The notes: generated by a model not told the origin, from the letters alone. Shown: positions 43,454 through 52,742, counted from the stretch's first letter. The stretch: DNA of 64,000 bases from Vibrio rhodolitus (GCF_003350325.1 NZ_QLYZ01000023.1:1-64000); one strand, 5' to 3'. Numbers and translations: made by a program.

Positions 43454-43650
43454 CTTTTGTGCGCAATCACGATTCTGGCTGGTTAAATAAGCAGCGATCG
43501 CGAGTGATTATTTCTCAATATTCGCTCAGATTTAGTTGTGTCTTTGGCTAGAATTGTGGATGATAAGTCGCTATATGCTCTGAGAAGTCTATTGATATTC
43601 TTCAGAGCCTTTTTTTCTCTGACAATACTAAAATATCTGAGGTGTTATAG

Positions 43651-45321
43651 ATGAGTGAAGCTGAAGCTCGTCCATCGAATTTTATTCGCCAAATCATTGA
43701 TAAAGATTTAGCCGATGGAACACACACAAGCGTGCATACTCGTTTTCCGCCAGAGCCAAATGGCTACTTGCATATCGGTCACGCTAAGTCAATCTGCCTA
43801 AACTTTGGTATTGCTCAGGACTATCAGGGTAAGTGTAACTTACGTTTTGACGACACTAACCCAGAAAAAGAAGACGTAGAATACGTTGAGTCAATTAAGA
43901 ATGATGTGTCTTGGTTAGGCTTTGAGTGGGATGGTGAGGTTTGTTACTCATCAAACTACTTCGATAAGCTTTACGAGTACGCCGTGGAATTAATTAATAA
44001 AGGCTTAGCGTATGTTGAAGAGCTAAGTCCTGAGCAGATCCGCGAGTACCGTGGCACACTTACTCAACCAGGTAAGCCAAGCCCATACCGTGACCGTAGC
44101 GTAGAAGAAAACCTAGCGCTGTTTGAAAAAATGCGTGACGGTGGCTTCGAAGAAGGCAAAGCGTGTCTTCGTGCGAAGATTGATATGGCATCATCATTCA
44201 TCGTGATGCGCGATCCAGTGCTATACCGCGTACGTTTTGCTTCTCACCACCAAACAGGTGATAAGTGGTGCATTTACCCAATGTACGACTTCACGCACTG
44301 TATCTCGGATGCTCTAGAGGGCATTACGCACTCTATTTGTACGCTTGAGTTCCAAGACAACCGTCGTCTATACGACTGGGTACTAGACAATATCACTATT
44401 GACTGCCAACCACGTCAGTACGAGTTTAGCCGTCTAAACCTAGAATACACGGTAATGTCTAAGCGTAAGCTTAACCAACTAGTGACTGAGAAATTGGTTA
44501 ACGGTTGGGATGACCCACGTATGCCAACTATCTCTGGTCTACGTCGTCGTGGTTTCACGCCAGCAGCTATCCGTGAGTTCTGTAAGCGTATCGGTGTAAC
44601 TAAGCAAGACAACATGATCGAAATGAGCTCGCTAGAGTCTTGTATTCGTGATGACCTAAACGAAAACGCGCCACGTGCGATGGCAGTACTTGATCCAGTG
44701 AAAATTGTGATTGAGAACTTCGAAGAAGGTAAAGTTGAAACGCTAACCGTTGCGAACCACCCGAACAAACCTGAAATGGGTGAGCGCCAAGTACCATTCA
44801 CTCGTGAAGTATGGATCGAGCGTGAAGACTTCCGTGAAGAAGGCAACAAGAAGTACAAACGCCTAGTGCTAGGTAAAGAAGTACGTCTACGTGGTGCTTA
44901 CGTGATCAAGGCTGAACGTATCGAAAAAGATGCACAAGGTAATATCACTACTATCTTCTGTAGCTACGATGCAGAGACGCTAGGTAAGAACCCAGCTGAC
45001 GGTCGCAAAGTGAAAGGCGTTATTCACTGGGTATCAGCAGACCAAGGTCTACCAGCTGAAATCCGTCTATACGACCGTCTATTCACTGTGCCAAACCCAG
45101 CAGCAGCAGACAACTTTGCGGCAACTATCAACCCAGAGTCACTGGTTGTGTTGAACGGTTTTGTTGAGCCAAGCCTAGCTTCTGCAGAAGCGGAAAAGGG
45201 TTACCAGTTCGAGCGTATGGGTTACTTCTGTGCAGATGCAAAAGAGTCATCTGCTGACAAGCTAGTCTTCAACCGTACTGTTGGTCTACGCGACACTTGG
45301 GCGAAAATCGAAGCTCAATAA
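43651..45321 (+). CDS. glnS: Glutaminyl-tRNA synthetase
   Basis: GlnRS charges tRNA-Gln in the cytoplasm. The 556-residue product starts MSEAEARPSNFIRQIIDKDL and has the class I HIGH motif in PEPNGYLHIGHAKS and the KMSKS-like VMSKRKL. The intervening RFDDTNPEKE and the C-terminal beta-barrel anticodon domains are present. It is the same length as E. coli GlnRS. It follows nagE by 249 bases and has its own terminator. Confidence 0.99.
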   Translation: MSEAEARPSNFIRQIIDKDLADGTHTSVHTRFPPEPNGYLHIGHAKSICLNFGIAQDYQGKCNLRFDDTNPEKEDVEYVESIKNDVSWLGFEWDGEVCYSSNYFDKLYEYAVELINKGLAYVEELSPEQIREYRGTLTQPGKPSPYRDRSVEENLALFEKMRDGGFEEGKACLRAKIDMASSFIVMRDPVLYRVRFASHHQTGDKWCIYPMYDFTHCISDALEGITHSICTLEFQDNRRLYDWVLDNITIDCQPRQYEFSRLNLEYTVMSKRKLNQLVTEKLVNGWDDPRMPTISGLRRRGFTPAAIREFCKRIGVTKQDNMIEMSSLESCIRDDLNENAPRAMAVLDPVKIVIENFEEGKVETLTVANHPNKPEMGERQVPFTREVWIEREDFREEGNKKYKRLVLGKEVRLRGAYVIKAERIEKDAQGNITTIFCSYDAETLGKNPADGRKVKGVIHWVSADQGLPAEIRLYDRLFTVPNPAAADNFAATINPESLVVLNGFVEPSLASAEAEKGYQFERMGYFCADAKESSADKLVFNRTVGLRDTWAKIEAQ

Positions 45322-45339
45322 TCTCTGCATGAGAATAGT

Positions 45340-45371
45340 AAAAATGCCAGTCATGTGACTGGCATTTTTTT
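45340..45371 (+). terminator. Terminator of glnS
   Basis: AAATGCCAGTCA pairs with TGACTGGCATTT, followed by T7. Confidence 0.93.
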
Positions 45372-45390
45372 GTCTGCTTGTTAAGACAAT

Positions 45391-45417
45391 AAAAAAGCGC
45401 CTTAAAGGCGCCTTTTT
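45391..45417 (-). terminator. Terminator of fur
   Basis: AAAAGCGCC pairs with GGCGCCTTTTT over TTAAA; the minus strand ends in T6. It abuts the fur stop. Confidence 0.88.
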
Positions 45418-45418
45418 A

Positions 45419-45865
45419 TTACTTAGCTTTGTGTGCGTCAGGGTTATCTTTGCACGTGCCGTCACCACATTTGCCGTATAGGTATAGGCTGTGGTTGGTT
45501 AGAGTCACATTGTATTTTGCTGCGATCTCACGTTGACGTTCTTCGATAACGCTGTCTGAAAACTCAATTACTTCACCACAGTCAAGACACACTAGGTGGT
45601 CATGGTGATGTTGGGTAGATAGTTCAAATACCGACTTGCCGCCTTCGAAGTGGTGACGAGTAACAATACCTGCATCATCAAATTGGTTTAAAACGCGATA
45701 AACTGTCGCAAGGCCAATCTCTTCACCTAGATCGATCAGTTTTTTGTACAAATCTTCAGCACTGATGTGTTGGCAGTCAGGTTGCTGTAATACTTCTAAA
45801 ATCTTCAGTCTAGGTAAGGTTACCTTAAGACCAGCATCCTTAAGCGCTTGGTTATTGTCTGACAT
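45419..45865 (-). CDS. fur: Ferric uptake regulator Fur
   Basis: Fur is the Fe(II)-sensing repressor of iron uptake genes. I use the start at 45865 (MSDNNQALKDAGLKVTLPRL) with GGGAAAG before it, giving 148 residues; the longer frame upstream is not supported. The DNA-binding domain has IGLATVYRVLNQFDDAG. Metal sites: HHHDH at residues 86-90, CxxC at 93-96, and Cys133/Cys138 near the C-terminus. It is in the same region as fldA, as in E. coli (fur-fldA), but separated by a DUF4442 gene. Confidence 0.98.
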   Translation of the reverse strand: MSDNNQALKDAGLKVTLPRLKILEVLQQPDCQHISAEDLYKKLIDLGEEIGLATVYRVLNQFDDAGIVTRHHFEGGKSVFELSTQHHHDHLVCLDCGEVIEFSDSVIEERQREIAAKYNVTLTNHSLYLYGKCGDGTCKDNPDAHKAK

Positions 45866-46054
45866 ATACTTTCCCGTTGATGATCTGCAGTGTTTAACAG
45901 AATTCAATATTCCTACCATTATAGGGCAGGTTACCTTAACAATAAACCACGAAGTTCAAGGGGTTACTTATATTTTTCCCAAAGTTGTGTGGTGTCACGG
46001 ATAAAACTGGTCAGATTAGTTACAATTTTTTAACTTAATAAGTAATAAGCATGG

Positions 46055-46564
46055 ATGCCTATAAGAATGAGTTCTTTATTTTCAAAGGTTTACAAGCCAA
46101 ACATAGTAAGGTTCGCCTTAAACTGTTGGCCGCCTTTTTGGGGCAGTGGGATAAAAATTGTTTCAATTAGTGCTGATTTTCGTCAGGTTAAGGTTAAGCT
46201 GAAGTTGCGCTGGTGGAACAAAAACGCCAATCGAACTCAGTATGGTGGCAGTATTTTTTCCCTTACCGATCCTATTTATGCTTTGATGCTGATGGGCATT
46301 TTAGGAGAGGAATATTACGTCTGGGACAAGGAAGCGAGCATTAATTTTATCAAACCGGGTAAGGGTGATTTGTTTGCTGACTTTGAACTGCATACCGGGC
46401 AGCTAGAAGACATTTATCAACAAACTTCTTTGGGGGATAAGAGTTTTCCTGAGTTTGTTGTGCATGTGAAAGATAAGCAGGGTGAGGTGATAGCGGAAGT
46501 GCAGCGCAAACTGTATGTACGTAAGAAGCCGAAGTATCGTGAGGTAGCTGAGTCGCAAGCGTAA
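46055..46564 (+). CDS. DUF4442 hotdog-fold thioesterase-like protein
   Basis: The 169-residue product belongs to DUF4442, a hotdog-fold group resembling acyl-CoA thioesterases (YiiD C-terminal type). Visible blocks are WPPFWGSGIKIVSIS, the helix TQYGGSIFSLTDPIYALMLMG and FIKPGKGDLFADFEL. No experimentally fixed substrate is known. An alternative start is the ATG 12 bases later (MSSLFSKVYKPN). It lies between divergent fur and convergent fldA, so it is an insertion in the E. coli-like fur-fldA pair. Confidence 0.8.
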   Translation: MPIRMSSLFSKVYKPNIVRFALNCWPPFWGSGIKIVSISADFRQVKVKLKLRWWNKNANRTQYGGSIFSLTDPIYALMLMGILGEEYYVWDKEASINFIKPGKGDLFADFELHTGQLEDIYQQTSLGDKSFPEFVVHVKDKQGEVIAEVQRKLYVRKKPKYREVAESQA

Positions 46565-46589
46565 CGAAGACTTTCAACCAATAAAAACA

Positions 46590-46616
46590 AAAAACCTCCC
46601 GAGTGGGAGGTTTTTG
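46590..46616. terminator. Bidirectional terminator DUF4442/fldA
   Basis: AAAACCTCCC and GGGAGGTTTT pair perfectly over GAGT between convergent genes, with flanking A and T runs. Confidence 0.93.
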
Positions 46617-46633
46617 CATTATAAATGTTGCCA

Positions 46634-47167
46634 TTAGCCTTCAAGTTCAGCTAGGCACATTTCTTCATGAATCTGTTTACACCAGTTTTTAACGCGCTCA
46701 TCAGTCAATTCTGGTTGGCGGTCTTCATCGATACATAGACCAACAAACAGGCTGTCATCACCTTCTACTAGTGCTTTTGATGCTTCGAATTCGTAGCTTT
46801 CAGTAGACGTGTTACCTAGGATAGTACCGCCTTTTGACTCAACGATGTCACGTACAGTACCCATTGCATCACAGAAGTACTCTGCGTAGTCTTCTTGGTC
46901 ACCACAACCGAAGATAGCAACAAGCTTAGTAGAGAAGTCGATTTGCTCAAGCTCAGGGAAGAAGTCATCCCAGTCACACTGCGCTTCACCGTAGTACCAA
47001 GTTGGGATACCTAGAAGCAGAAGATCGAAATTATCGATGTCTTCTTTGCTGCTTTTTGCAATGTCTTGAACGTGAACTAGTTGCTTACCTAGTTCTTTTT
47101 GAATCATCTTTGCAACAGCTTCAGTGTTACCTGTGTCGCTACCAAAGAAGATACCTACACTTGCCAT
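46634..47167 (-). CDS. fldA: Flavodoxin (long-chain, FldA)
   Basis: Flavodoxin carries low-potential electrons to enzymes such as BioB, IspG, IspH and MetH. The 177-residue product starts MASVGIFFGSDTGNTEAVAK, the FMN phosphate loop TDTGNT-type, and contains IPTWYYGEAQCDWDDF and FGCGDQEDYAEYFCDAMG for FMN ring contact. The long chain form with the extra loop agrees with the length. It is on the minus strand 47 bases from a DUF2788 gene upstream, in the conserved fur-fldA-ybfF region. Confidence 0.97.
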   Translation of the reverse strand: MASVGIFFGSDTGNTEAVAKMIQKELGKQLVHVQDIAKSSKEDIDNFDLLLLGIPTWYYGEAQCDWDDFFPELEQIDFSTKLVAIFGCGDQEDYAEYFCDAMGTVRDIVESKGGTILGNTSTESYEFEASKALVEGDDSLFVGLCIDEDRQPELTDERVKNWCKQIHEEMCLAELEG

Positions 47168-47214
47168 AGATTCGTTACCTTTAAAATTGTCTACTTACTA
47201 GCATCAAAAGTGGA

Positions 47215-47436
47215 TTAGCCTAAACCGGTTCCTTCCCAACTGAGTTGGATAAGCCCCTTTGCGACAAATCCGGCACAGCCAAGAAACAGCACCAACCATA
47301 CTATTCTACGACCAAATGGCGGAACATTACCTGCATGAAGTACATCTTTAATTGCCATGCCGATCAGAAAGAAAATCGAGGCAAATAATAGATCGAGACC
47401 AATAGACTCAAGCATGTTCATGTAGTCGTAAAGCAT
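47215..47436 (-). CDS. DUF2788 domain-containing small membrane protein
   Basis: The 73-residue product is a two-span membrane protein (LLFASIFFLIGMAIKDVLHAG and WLVLFLGCAGFVAKGLIQL) with a basic loop between (FGRRI). It is the DUF2788 family, common in vibrios next to fldA and ybfF; its function is unknown. It shares strand and probable transcript with fldA. Confidence 0.88.
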   Translation of the reverse strand: MLYDYMNMLESIGLDLLFASIFFLIGMAIKDVLHAGNVPPFGRRIVWLVLFLGCAGFVAKGLIQLSWEGTGLG

Positions 47437-47520
47437 GATATCCCTTTATGCTAATTTACTTGCGCTGCACTATACCACTGTTATCACGCAAAGTTAATGT
47501 GGAAGCTTCTCACTTTACGT

Positions 47521-48285
47521 TTATCCAATAAATTTACGAATAACACGTAGCACTTCATCTGGCTTCTCTGCGTGTAACCAGTGCCCGGTATTGGCAATAA
47601 TATGCGCTTTGGCTTGGCTAAATTGCGCTTGGATCTGGGCTTGGTGTTCAGAAAGCAGATAGTCCGAGTTAGCCCCTTTAATAAACAAGGTTGCTGTTTC
47701 TACGCGCTGAATAGGTTCCCAGCCCATAATGTGCTGATAATTACCAAGAAGGTTGCTGACGTTAAATCGCCACGCGAGATGCTCACCGTTGTTATACAAA
47801 GATTTACCCAAAAACTGTCGTACGCCTTCAAGCTCAATGTGCTGAGCGAGAATCCCGAGCGCAGCTTGACGCGAAGCTGGACGCGCACTCTCAACGGCAG
47901 TAATTCCAGCAAACACATTTTGGTGACGGTTTTGGCTGTAGGCGACTGGCGCCATGTCGAGCACAACCAGTTTGTCGATGCGCTCTTGCATCAATTCGGT
48001 GACTTTCATTGCCACTTTGCCACCCATTGAGTGACCGATTAAGGTAAAGCGTTCAAGGTTGAGATGATTGATCAACTGACAAACGTCTTCGGCTTGTGCT
48101 TGGTAGTTGTGCAACTCGGCATGGAACGAAAGCCCATGATTACGTAGATCAATGCTAAGCACTTGATGATCTTGTTTTAAATCTCTAGCAAGCAAGCCAA
48201 GATTGTCGAGATTGCCAAATAATCCATGGATCAAGACTATGGTGTGACCCTCACCTTCGAGTTTGTAGTTGAGCTGTAGTGACAT
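47521..48285 (-). CDS. ybfF: Alpha/beta hydrolase, YbfF-type esterase
   Basis: E. coli YbfF is an esterase acting on acyl-CoA and malonyl-CoA-like substrates in vitro. The 254-residue product has the nucleophile elbow GHSMGG (Ser in FTLIGHSMGGKVAMK). The oxyanion region is HGLFGNLDNL near residue 20, and the C-terminal catalytic His lies in NTGHWLHAEKP. It is divergent from seqA with 93 bases between, the E. coli arrangement. Confidence 0.92.
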   Translation of the reverse strand: MSLQLNYKLEGEGHTIVLIHGLFGNLDNLGLLARDLKQDHQVLSIDLRNHGLSFHAELHNYQAQAEDVCQLINHLNLERFTLIGHSMGGKVAMKVTELMQERIDKLVVLDMAPVAYSQNRHQNVFAGITAVESARPASRQAALGILAQHIELEGVRQFLGKSLYNNGEHLAWRFNVSNLLGNYQHIMGWEPIQRVETATLFIKGANSDYLLSEHQAQIQAQFSQAKAHIIANTGHWLHAEKPDEVLRVIRKFIG

Positions 48286-48378
48286 TTTATCTTATTCGTG
48301 ACTGGTTTAACGTAGAGTCTGAGAGAAGATCTCGCTATAATCGCCACAGAGTTTAAACATAGAGATTGTGAAAAGCGA

Positions 48379-48918
48379 ATGAAAACAATTGAGGTTGATG
48401 AGGATCTATACCGTTACATCGCAAGTCAAACCCAACACATTGGTGAGAGTGCTTCAGATATTTTACGCCGTTTGTTAAACGTTGATGGAGAGGTTTCAGC
48501 TGAGACTCCTCACGTTATCAAGGCAGTTAAAGGTATCGTGGTAAGCAAAGATGCAGTAAAAGATGTGCAGGTCGATTGCGTTAAAGAAATGCGTTCTCTG
48601 TTGATCTCGGATGAGTTTGCTGGTCTTAAAAAAGCGATCGATCGCTTTATGATGGTATTGTCAACGCTACACCGTCTGGATCCGGAAGGGTTTTCAGAGG
48701 CAACTCAAGTAAAAGGACGCAAGCGCGTTTACTTTGCTGACAATGAGCAAACGCTATTAGCTAACGGTAATACAACCAAGCCTAAAGCAATTCCAGCATC
48801 ACCATTCTGGGTAATTACTAATAATAATACTAGCCGCAAAAGACAGATGGTTGAGCAATTGATGTCACGCATGAGTTTTCCTGCGGATTTGATTGAGAAA
48901 GTGGCTAACTCAATCTAA
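48379..48918 (+). CDS. seqA: Replication initiation negative regulator SeqA
   Basis: SeqA binds hemimethylated GATC sites and sequesters the origin after initiation. The 179-residue product has the N-terminal oligomerisation domain MKTIEVDEDLYRYIASQTQ with ESASDILRRLL, a linker, and the C-terminal DNA-binding domain (KGRKRVYFADNEQTLLANG, PFWVITNNNTSRKRQMVEQLM). It has the length expected for Vibrio. It is followed by pgm on the same strand with 73 bases between, the conserved seqA-pgm pair. Confidence 0.98.
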   Translation: MKTIEVDEDLYRYIASQTQHIGESASDILRRLLNVDGEVSAETPHVIKAVKGIVVSKDAVKDVQVDCVKEMRSLLISDEFAGLKKAIDRFMMVLSTLHRLDPEGFSEATQVKGRKRVYFADNEQTLLANGNTTKPKAIPASPFWVITNNNTSRKRQMVEQLMSRMSFPADLIEKVANSI

Positions 48919-48929
48919 ATCAAAATATA

Positions 48930-48964
48930 ACAGCCTCATAGTTTCGATTATGGGGCTTTTTTAC
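48930..48964 (+). terminator. Terminator-like hairpin between seqA and pgm
   Basis: AGCC-CATA and TATGG-GGCT pair around a short loop, followed by T6 (48932-48962). It lies 31 bases before the pgm start, so some read-through is needed if both share one promoter. Confidence 0.7.
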
Positions 48965-48991
48965 GTTTGTTAATTTAGAAAGGATGTCAAA

Positions 48992-50638
48992 ATGGCTATG
49001 CACCCAAGAGCTGGACAAAAAGCTCAGCAACAAGATCTTCATAATATCCCCGCGTTAGTCGCAAACTATTTCTTACTGCAACCACAACCAATTAACCCTG
49101 CGCACCGAGTCGAATTTGGTACGTCTGGTCACCGTGGTACGGCAGATAAAGCGACCTTTAACGAAAACCATATTCTTGCCATCGCTCAAGCGATTGCGGA
49201 AGTGCGTGCTGAGCATGGCACTACAGGTCCACTTTTCGTCGGCAAAGACACGCACGCGTTGTCTGAGCCTGCTTATGCCTCTGTGGTAGAAGTGCTGATT
49301 GCCAATGGTATTGAAGTAATTGTTCAGCAAGACAATGGCTACACGCCTACGCCGGGTGTCTCGCATGCGATTTTGACTTACAACTTAGCTCACGCTGAGA
49401 AAGCCGATGGCATCGTGATCACGCCATCACACAACCCTCCACAAGATGGCGGGATCAAATACAACCCAACTCATGGCGGTCCTGCGGAAGATGCTCTGAC
49501 CAAAGCGATTGAGAACCGTGCTAATGCACTGATCGCAGAAGGTCTGCAAGGGGTCAAACGCATGCCATTGGCAGACGCGAAAGCCTCACCGCTGTTTAAG
49601 CAAGTGGACTTGGTTAAGCCATATATCGATGATCTCGTGAATGTGATCGATATGGAAGCGATTCAAAAAGCGAACCTGAAGATTGGTGTTGATCCGTTAG
49701 GTGGCAGCGGCATCGATTACTGGCGTCAAATTGCTCAAGCTTACAATCTTGATCTTACTTTGGTCAGTGAAGCGATCGACCCGAGCTTCCAGTTTATGTC
49801 ACTAGATAAAGATGGCGTTGTGCGCATGGATTGTTCTTCTCCATACGCAATGGCAGGTTTACTGGCACTTAAAGACGAGTATGACTTGGCATTTGGTAAC
49901 GACCCAGATTACGACCGCCACGGCATTGTGACGCCAAAAGGTCTAATGAATCCAAACCACTTCTTGGCCGTGTGTATTGATTATCTATACCGCCATCGTC
50001 AAGGCTGGGGTCAAGAGGTTGCAGTAGGTAAAACGCTGGTTTCAAGTGCTCTGATTGACCGTGTTGTTGCTGATCTCGGTCGCGAACTGTGTGAAGTACC
50101 AGTGGGCTTTAAGTGGTTTGTTGATGGTCTCTACAGTGGCAAATTTGGTTTTGGCGGTGAAGAGAGCGCGGGCGCATCTTTCCTACGTAAAGATGGTACG
50201 CCGTGGGCAACCGATAAAGATGGCATCTTGTTATGTTTGCTAGCGGCTGAAATTACCGCTGTGACAGGTAAGAATCCGCAAGAGTACTATGAAGAGCTTG
50301 CAGCCAAGCATGGGGAATCTCAATATAACCGTATTCAAGCAGTCGCAAATGGTCCGCAAAAGGATGTGTTGAAGAAACTGAGCGCTGAGATGGTCTCAGC
50401 AGAAACGCTTGCGGGAGATGCGATCACAGCGCGTTTAACCCATGCTCCAGGTAATGGCGCAGCAATTGGCGGTCTAAAAGTTACCACAGCGAACGGTTGG
50501 TTCGCCGCGCGTCCATCTGGCACCGAAGATATCTACAAGATCTACTGTGAAAGCTTCAAAGGCGCTGAGCATCTCAAGCAGATCGAAGCCGAAGCACAAG
50601 AGATCGTCAACCAAGTGTTTAAAGACGCTGGTTTGTAA
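48992..50638 (+). CDS. pgm: Phosphoglucomutase (alpha-D-glucose phosphate-specific)
   Basis: Pgm interconverts glucose-1-phosphate and glucose-6-phosphate. The 548-residue product contains the catalytic serine loop GIVITPSHNPPQDGGIKYNP (Ser in TPSHNP), the metal-binding DPDYDRHG, the substrate GGEESAGA loop and the C-terminal phosphate-binding RPSGTEDIYKIY. It is of the E. coli Pgm type, not the ManB type. A strong terminator follows the stop. Confidence 0.98.
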   Translation: MAMHPRAGQKAQQQDLHNIPALVANYFLLQPQPINPAHRVEFGTSGHRGTADKATFNENHILAIAQAIAEVRAEHGTTGPLFVGKDTHALSEPAYASVVEVLIANGIEVIVQQDNGYTPTPGVSHAILTYNLAHAEKADGIVITPSHNPPQDGGIKYNPTHGGPAEDALTKAIENRANALIAEGLQGVKRMPLADAKASPLFKQVDLVKPYIDDLVNVIDMEAIQKANLKIGVDPLGGSGIDYWRQIAQAYNLDLTLVSEAIDPSFQFMSLDKDGVVRMDCSSPYAMAGLLALKDEYDLAFGNDPDYDRHGIVTPKGLMNPNHFLAVCIDYLYRHRQGWGQEVAVGKTLVSSALIDRVVADLGRELCEVPVGFKWFVDGLYSGKFGFGGEESAGASFLRKDGTPWATDKDGILLCLLAAEITAVTGKNPQEYYEELAAKHGESQYNRIQAVANGPQKDVLKKLSAEMVSAETLAGDAITARLTHAPGNGAAIGGLKVTTANGWFAARPSGTEDIYKIYCESFKGAEHLKQIEAEAQEIVNQVFKDAGL

Positions 50639-50661
50639 TTTCGAGTGAATGATTTATTGAG

Positions 50662-50693
50662 AAGAGTCGACGAAAGTCGGCTCTTTTTTTTTG
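50662..50693 (+). terminator. Terminator of pgm
   Basis: AGAGTCGAC and GTCGGCTCT pair over GAAA, followed by nine T. Degenerate repeat DNA begins directly behind. Confidence 0.9.
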
Positions 50694-50852
50694 GAAGCGG
50701 AGTACGGAGTTGGGAAGACGGAACGTTCGGCTTAGCCTCACTTTCGGAAAAGGGGGGTATTCTGATTTTTCTCGTTCAACTCGCAAGCGCAGCGTTAAGG
50801 TTTCTCCGTGAGCGCAGCGTTCCTATTTTTCCGTAGCTTGGCGTTCCGTAAG
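50694..50852. repeat. Degenerate repeat-like intergenic DNA after pgm
   Basis: GGAAGCGGAGTACGG, GGAACGTTCGGC, GCGCAGCGTTCC (50811-) and GGCGTTCCGTAAGC appear in both orientations, with no gene. They resemble the 7773 and 52460 repeats. The 3' end of the following gene lies within this material. Confidence 0.65.
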
Positions 50853-51611
50853 CTATGCGTTCCGCCTCGGCCACACATCTGGAACAACAAACCAAAACTG
50901 TCCGCTGTCGGTTTGGGCGTGAATAAAGCGCTCAGGGTTTGGCGTAATGATTGCGGCGTCAGACGCTTTACCGGTTGCCCAGCGGATCTTTGGTAGTTCA
51001 TACAGCGTTTCTTGTATTTGATGGGCTTGAGAATAGTGACACCAGTAGCCGCTAATTTGGCTGGTGTTGAGAGTAAAGCCCAAGCAACTGGTTGGGGTAG
51101 GCTCGGAATTAAATGGGTTCGTGTAGAGCCTGCCTTGCATGAGCAGGTGATGAGTCACCACTTCTAATTCTGGGTGTTGCTGATGAAATTGCGCGGTGGT
51201 AGACATGGCAAGCTGGTGGTTCAACATGTGTGGCAGTTTGGTCTCTAATTGATCGTGGGCATTGGGACCAAACCATTGCCCTTCGTGTAGTAGGTAGAAC
51301 TTGATTGCCAGCTCCCAGTGTTCATTTCTCTGTTTGGCTTTATTGCGCACAATCAGGTCGATGGCACCGAGCGTTCGCCCTTGTTCAGAAAGCTGAATTT
51401 CTTCTGCCAACACTTGATAGTGAGCACTATTAACAAAGGCTTGCGTGCACAAATGCTGATAGATAAAGCCTAAACGGCGATTGCCAGTGTAAACTGAGTT
51501 TTTGCAAAGTGAAGTTGGCTCAAGTGAGCGTAAATCGCAGAAAGTTTCCTGATGATCGATAAGGTTAGGGCTGGTGGTAATCCATTGGTAAAACTCGTCC
51601 AGTGCACTCAT
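50853..51611 (-). CDS. DUF1853 family protein
   Basis: The 252-residue product aligns with DUF1853, an uncharacterised gammaproteobacterial family (YcbK-neighbour type), with LGFIYQHLCTQAFVNSAHYQV, LGAIDLIVRNKAKQRNEHWELAIKFYL and GPNAHDQLETKLPHML typical of it. The LIVRN-WELAIKFYL block resembles a PD-(D/E)xK nuclease core (D, E-x-K), but this is only a suggestion. The C-terminal residues (PRRNA) are encoded by GCGTTCCGCC-type repeat DNA, so the end may have been remodelled. Oriented against pgm and divergent from the Nif3-like gene. Confidence 0.82.
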   Translation of the reverse strand: MSALDEFYQWITTSPNLIDHQETFCDLRSLEPTSLCKNSVYTGNRRLGFIYQHLCTQAFVNSAHYQVLAEEIQLSEQGRTLGAIDLIVRNKAKQRNEHWELAIKFYLLHEGQWFGPNAHDQLETKLPHMLNHQLAMSTTAQFHQQHPELEVVTHHLLMQGRLYTNPFNSEPTPTSCLGFTLNTSQISGYWCHYSQAHQIQETLYELPKIRWATGKASDAAIITPNPERFIHAQTDSGQFWFVVPDVWPRRNA

Positions 51612-51700
51612 ATCTGCTCACTATTTTGTATCGGGTTTGTTTCGACAATCGAGAGTGAAGTTGCTATAACTTCGCTAAAGTCAGCATACTGGAAAGTAAG

Positions 51701-52459
51701 ATGAATAATCTACAACTTGAAAAGATACTTAACGAAAAACTCTCACCACACCTGATCAAGGACTACAGCCCAAATGGTCTGCAAGTTGAAGGTGGCGAAC
51801 AGATTAAGAAAATCGTTACAGGTGTGACCGCTTCACAAGCATTGATTGATAAAGCGGTAGAGCTGGGCGCTGATGCTTTGCTGGTTCATCATGGCTATTT
51901 TTGGAAAGGTGAACCAGAGCCGATCCGAGGCATGAAGGGTAAGCGTATTCGCACACTGATCAAACATGATATCAATCTGTTTGGCTATCATCTGCCATTA
52001 GATATTCATCCAGAACTGGGCAACAATGCAGAGCTCGCACGACTGCTTGAGATTGAAGTGGAAGGTGGGTTAGAAGGGCACCCTCAATCAGTTTCGATGT
52101 ATGGTCGTTTAAAACAGCCTGTAACTGGTGCTGAGTTTGCGGCGCGTATTGATAAGGTATTAAACCGTCAACCTTTGCACATTGCGCCTGAAAGCGCAGA
52201 TAAGCTTATTGAAACAGTAGGCTGGTGCACAGGTGGTGGGCAAGACTACATTGAACTGGCTGCGCAACATGGTTTGGATGCGTTTGTGTCTGGTGAGATC
52301 TCAGAGCGTACCACTTACAGTGCTCGTGAGCTGGATATTCACTACTTTGCGGCAGGGCACCATGCGACAGAACGTTACGGTATTAAAGCGCTTGGTGAGT
52401 GGTTAGCAAGCGAACATGGCATGGATGTCACCTTTATTGATATAGATAATCCGGTTTAA
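51701..52459 (+). CDS. Nif3-like dinuclear metal centre protein (YbgI type)
   Basis: The 252-residue product shows the Nif3/YbgI pattern: SPHLIKDYSPNGLQVEGGEQI, LLVHHGYFWKGEPEPI (metal His), HLPLDIHPELGNN, and the C-terminal HHATERYGIKALGEWLA. Members form toroidal hexamers with two metal ions per subunit; the reaction is unknown, although GTP cyclohydrolase-like or bacilliredoxin-type activities were proposed. It is followed by repeat DNA, then gltA on the other strand, as in the E. coli ybgI-gltA region. Confidence 0.88.
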   Translation: MNNLQLEKILNEKLSPHLIKDYSPNGLQVEGGEQIKKIVTGVTASQALIDKAVELGADALLVHHGYFWKGEPEPIRGMKGKRIRTLIKHDINLFGYHLPLDIHPELGNNAELARLLEIEVEGGLEGHPQSVSMYGRLKQPVTGAEFAARIDKVLNRQPLHIAPESADKLIETVGWCTGGGQDYIELAAQHGLDAFVSGEISERTTYSARELDIHYFAAGHHATERYGIKALGEWLASEHGMDVTFIDIDNPV

Positions 52460-52560
52460 AGAAGGGGCGGACTTCGTCCTTCGGAACGCTACGCTTCGGG
52501 AAGTGGGAATCGGCTTTGCCCTTTGGAATGCAGCGTTGCGGAAAGTGGCACACTCTTTAG
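52460..52560. repeat. Degenerate GGAACGC-type repeat after the Nif3-like gene
   Basis: CGGAACGCTACGCTTCGG, GGGAAGTGGGAATCGG and GGAATGCAGCGTTGCGG are degenerate relatives of the 7773-7836 repeat. There is no gene here. Confidence 0.6.
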
Positions 52561-52589
52561 GACGCCGATGTTTGATTCTTATAAAAATC

Positions 52590-52688
<99 letters not shown>

Positions 52689-52689
52689 A

Positions 52690-52724
52690 AAAAGAAAGGG
52701 CTGACGCTTTCACGTCAGCCCTTT
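52690..52724 (-). terminator. Terminator of gltA
   Basis: AAAGGGCTGACG (52695-52706) pairs with CGTCAGCCCTTT (52713-52724) over a 6-base loop; the minus strand runs into CTTTTT. Confidence 0.93.
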
Positions 52725-52742
52725 GCTTTTTATGCTGCTTGC

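Noticed and set aside
46055..46066. Upstream ATG of the DUF4442 gene as definite start
   Set aside because: Both ATG codons (46055 and 46067) lack a strong ribosome site, so I left the upstream one with a note.
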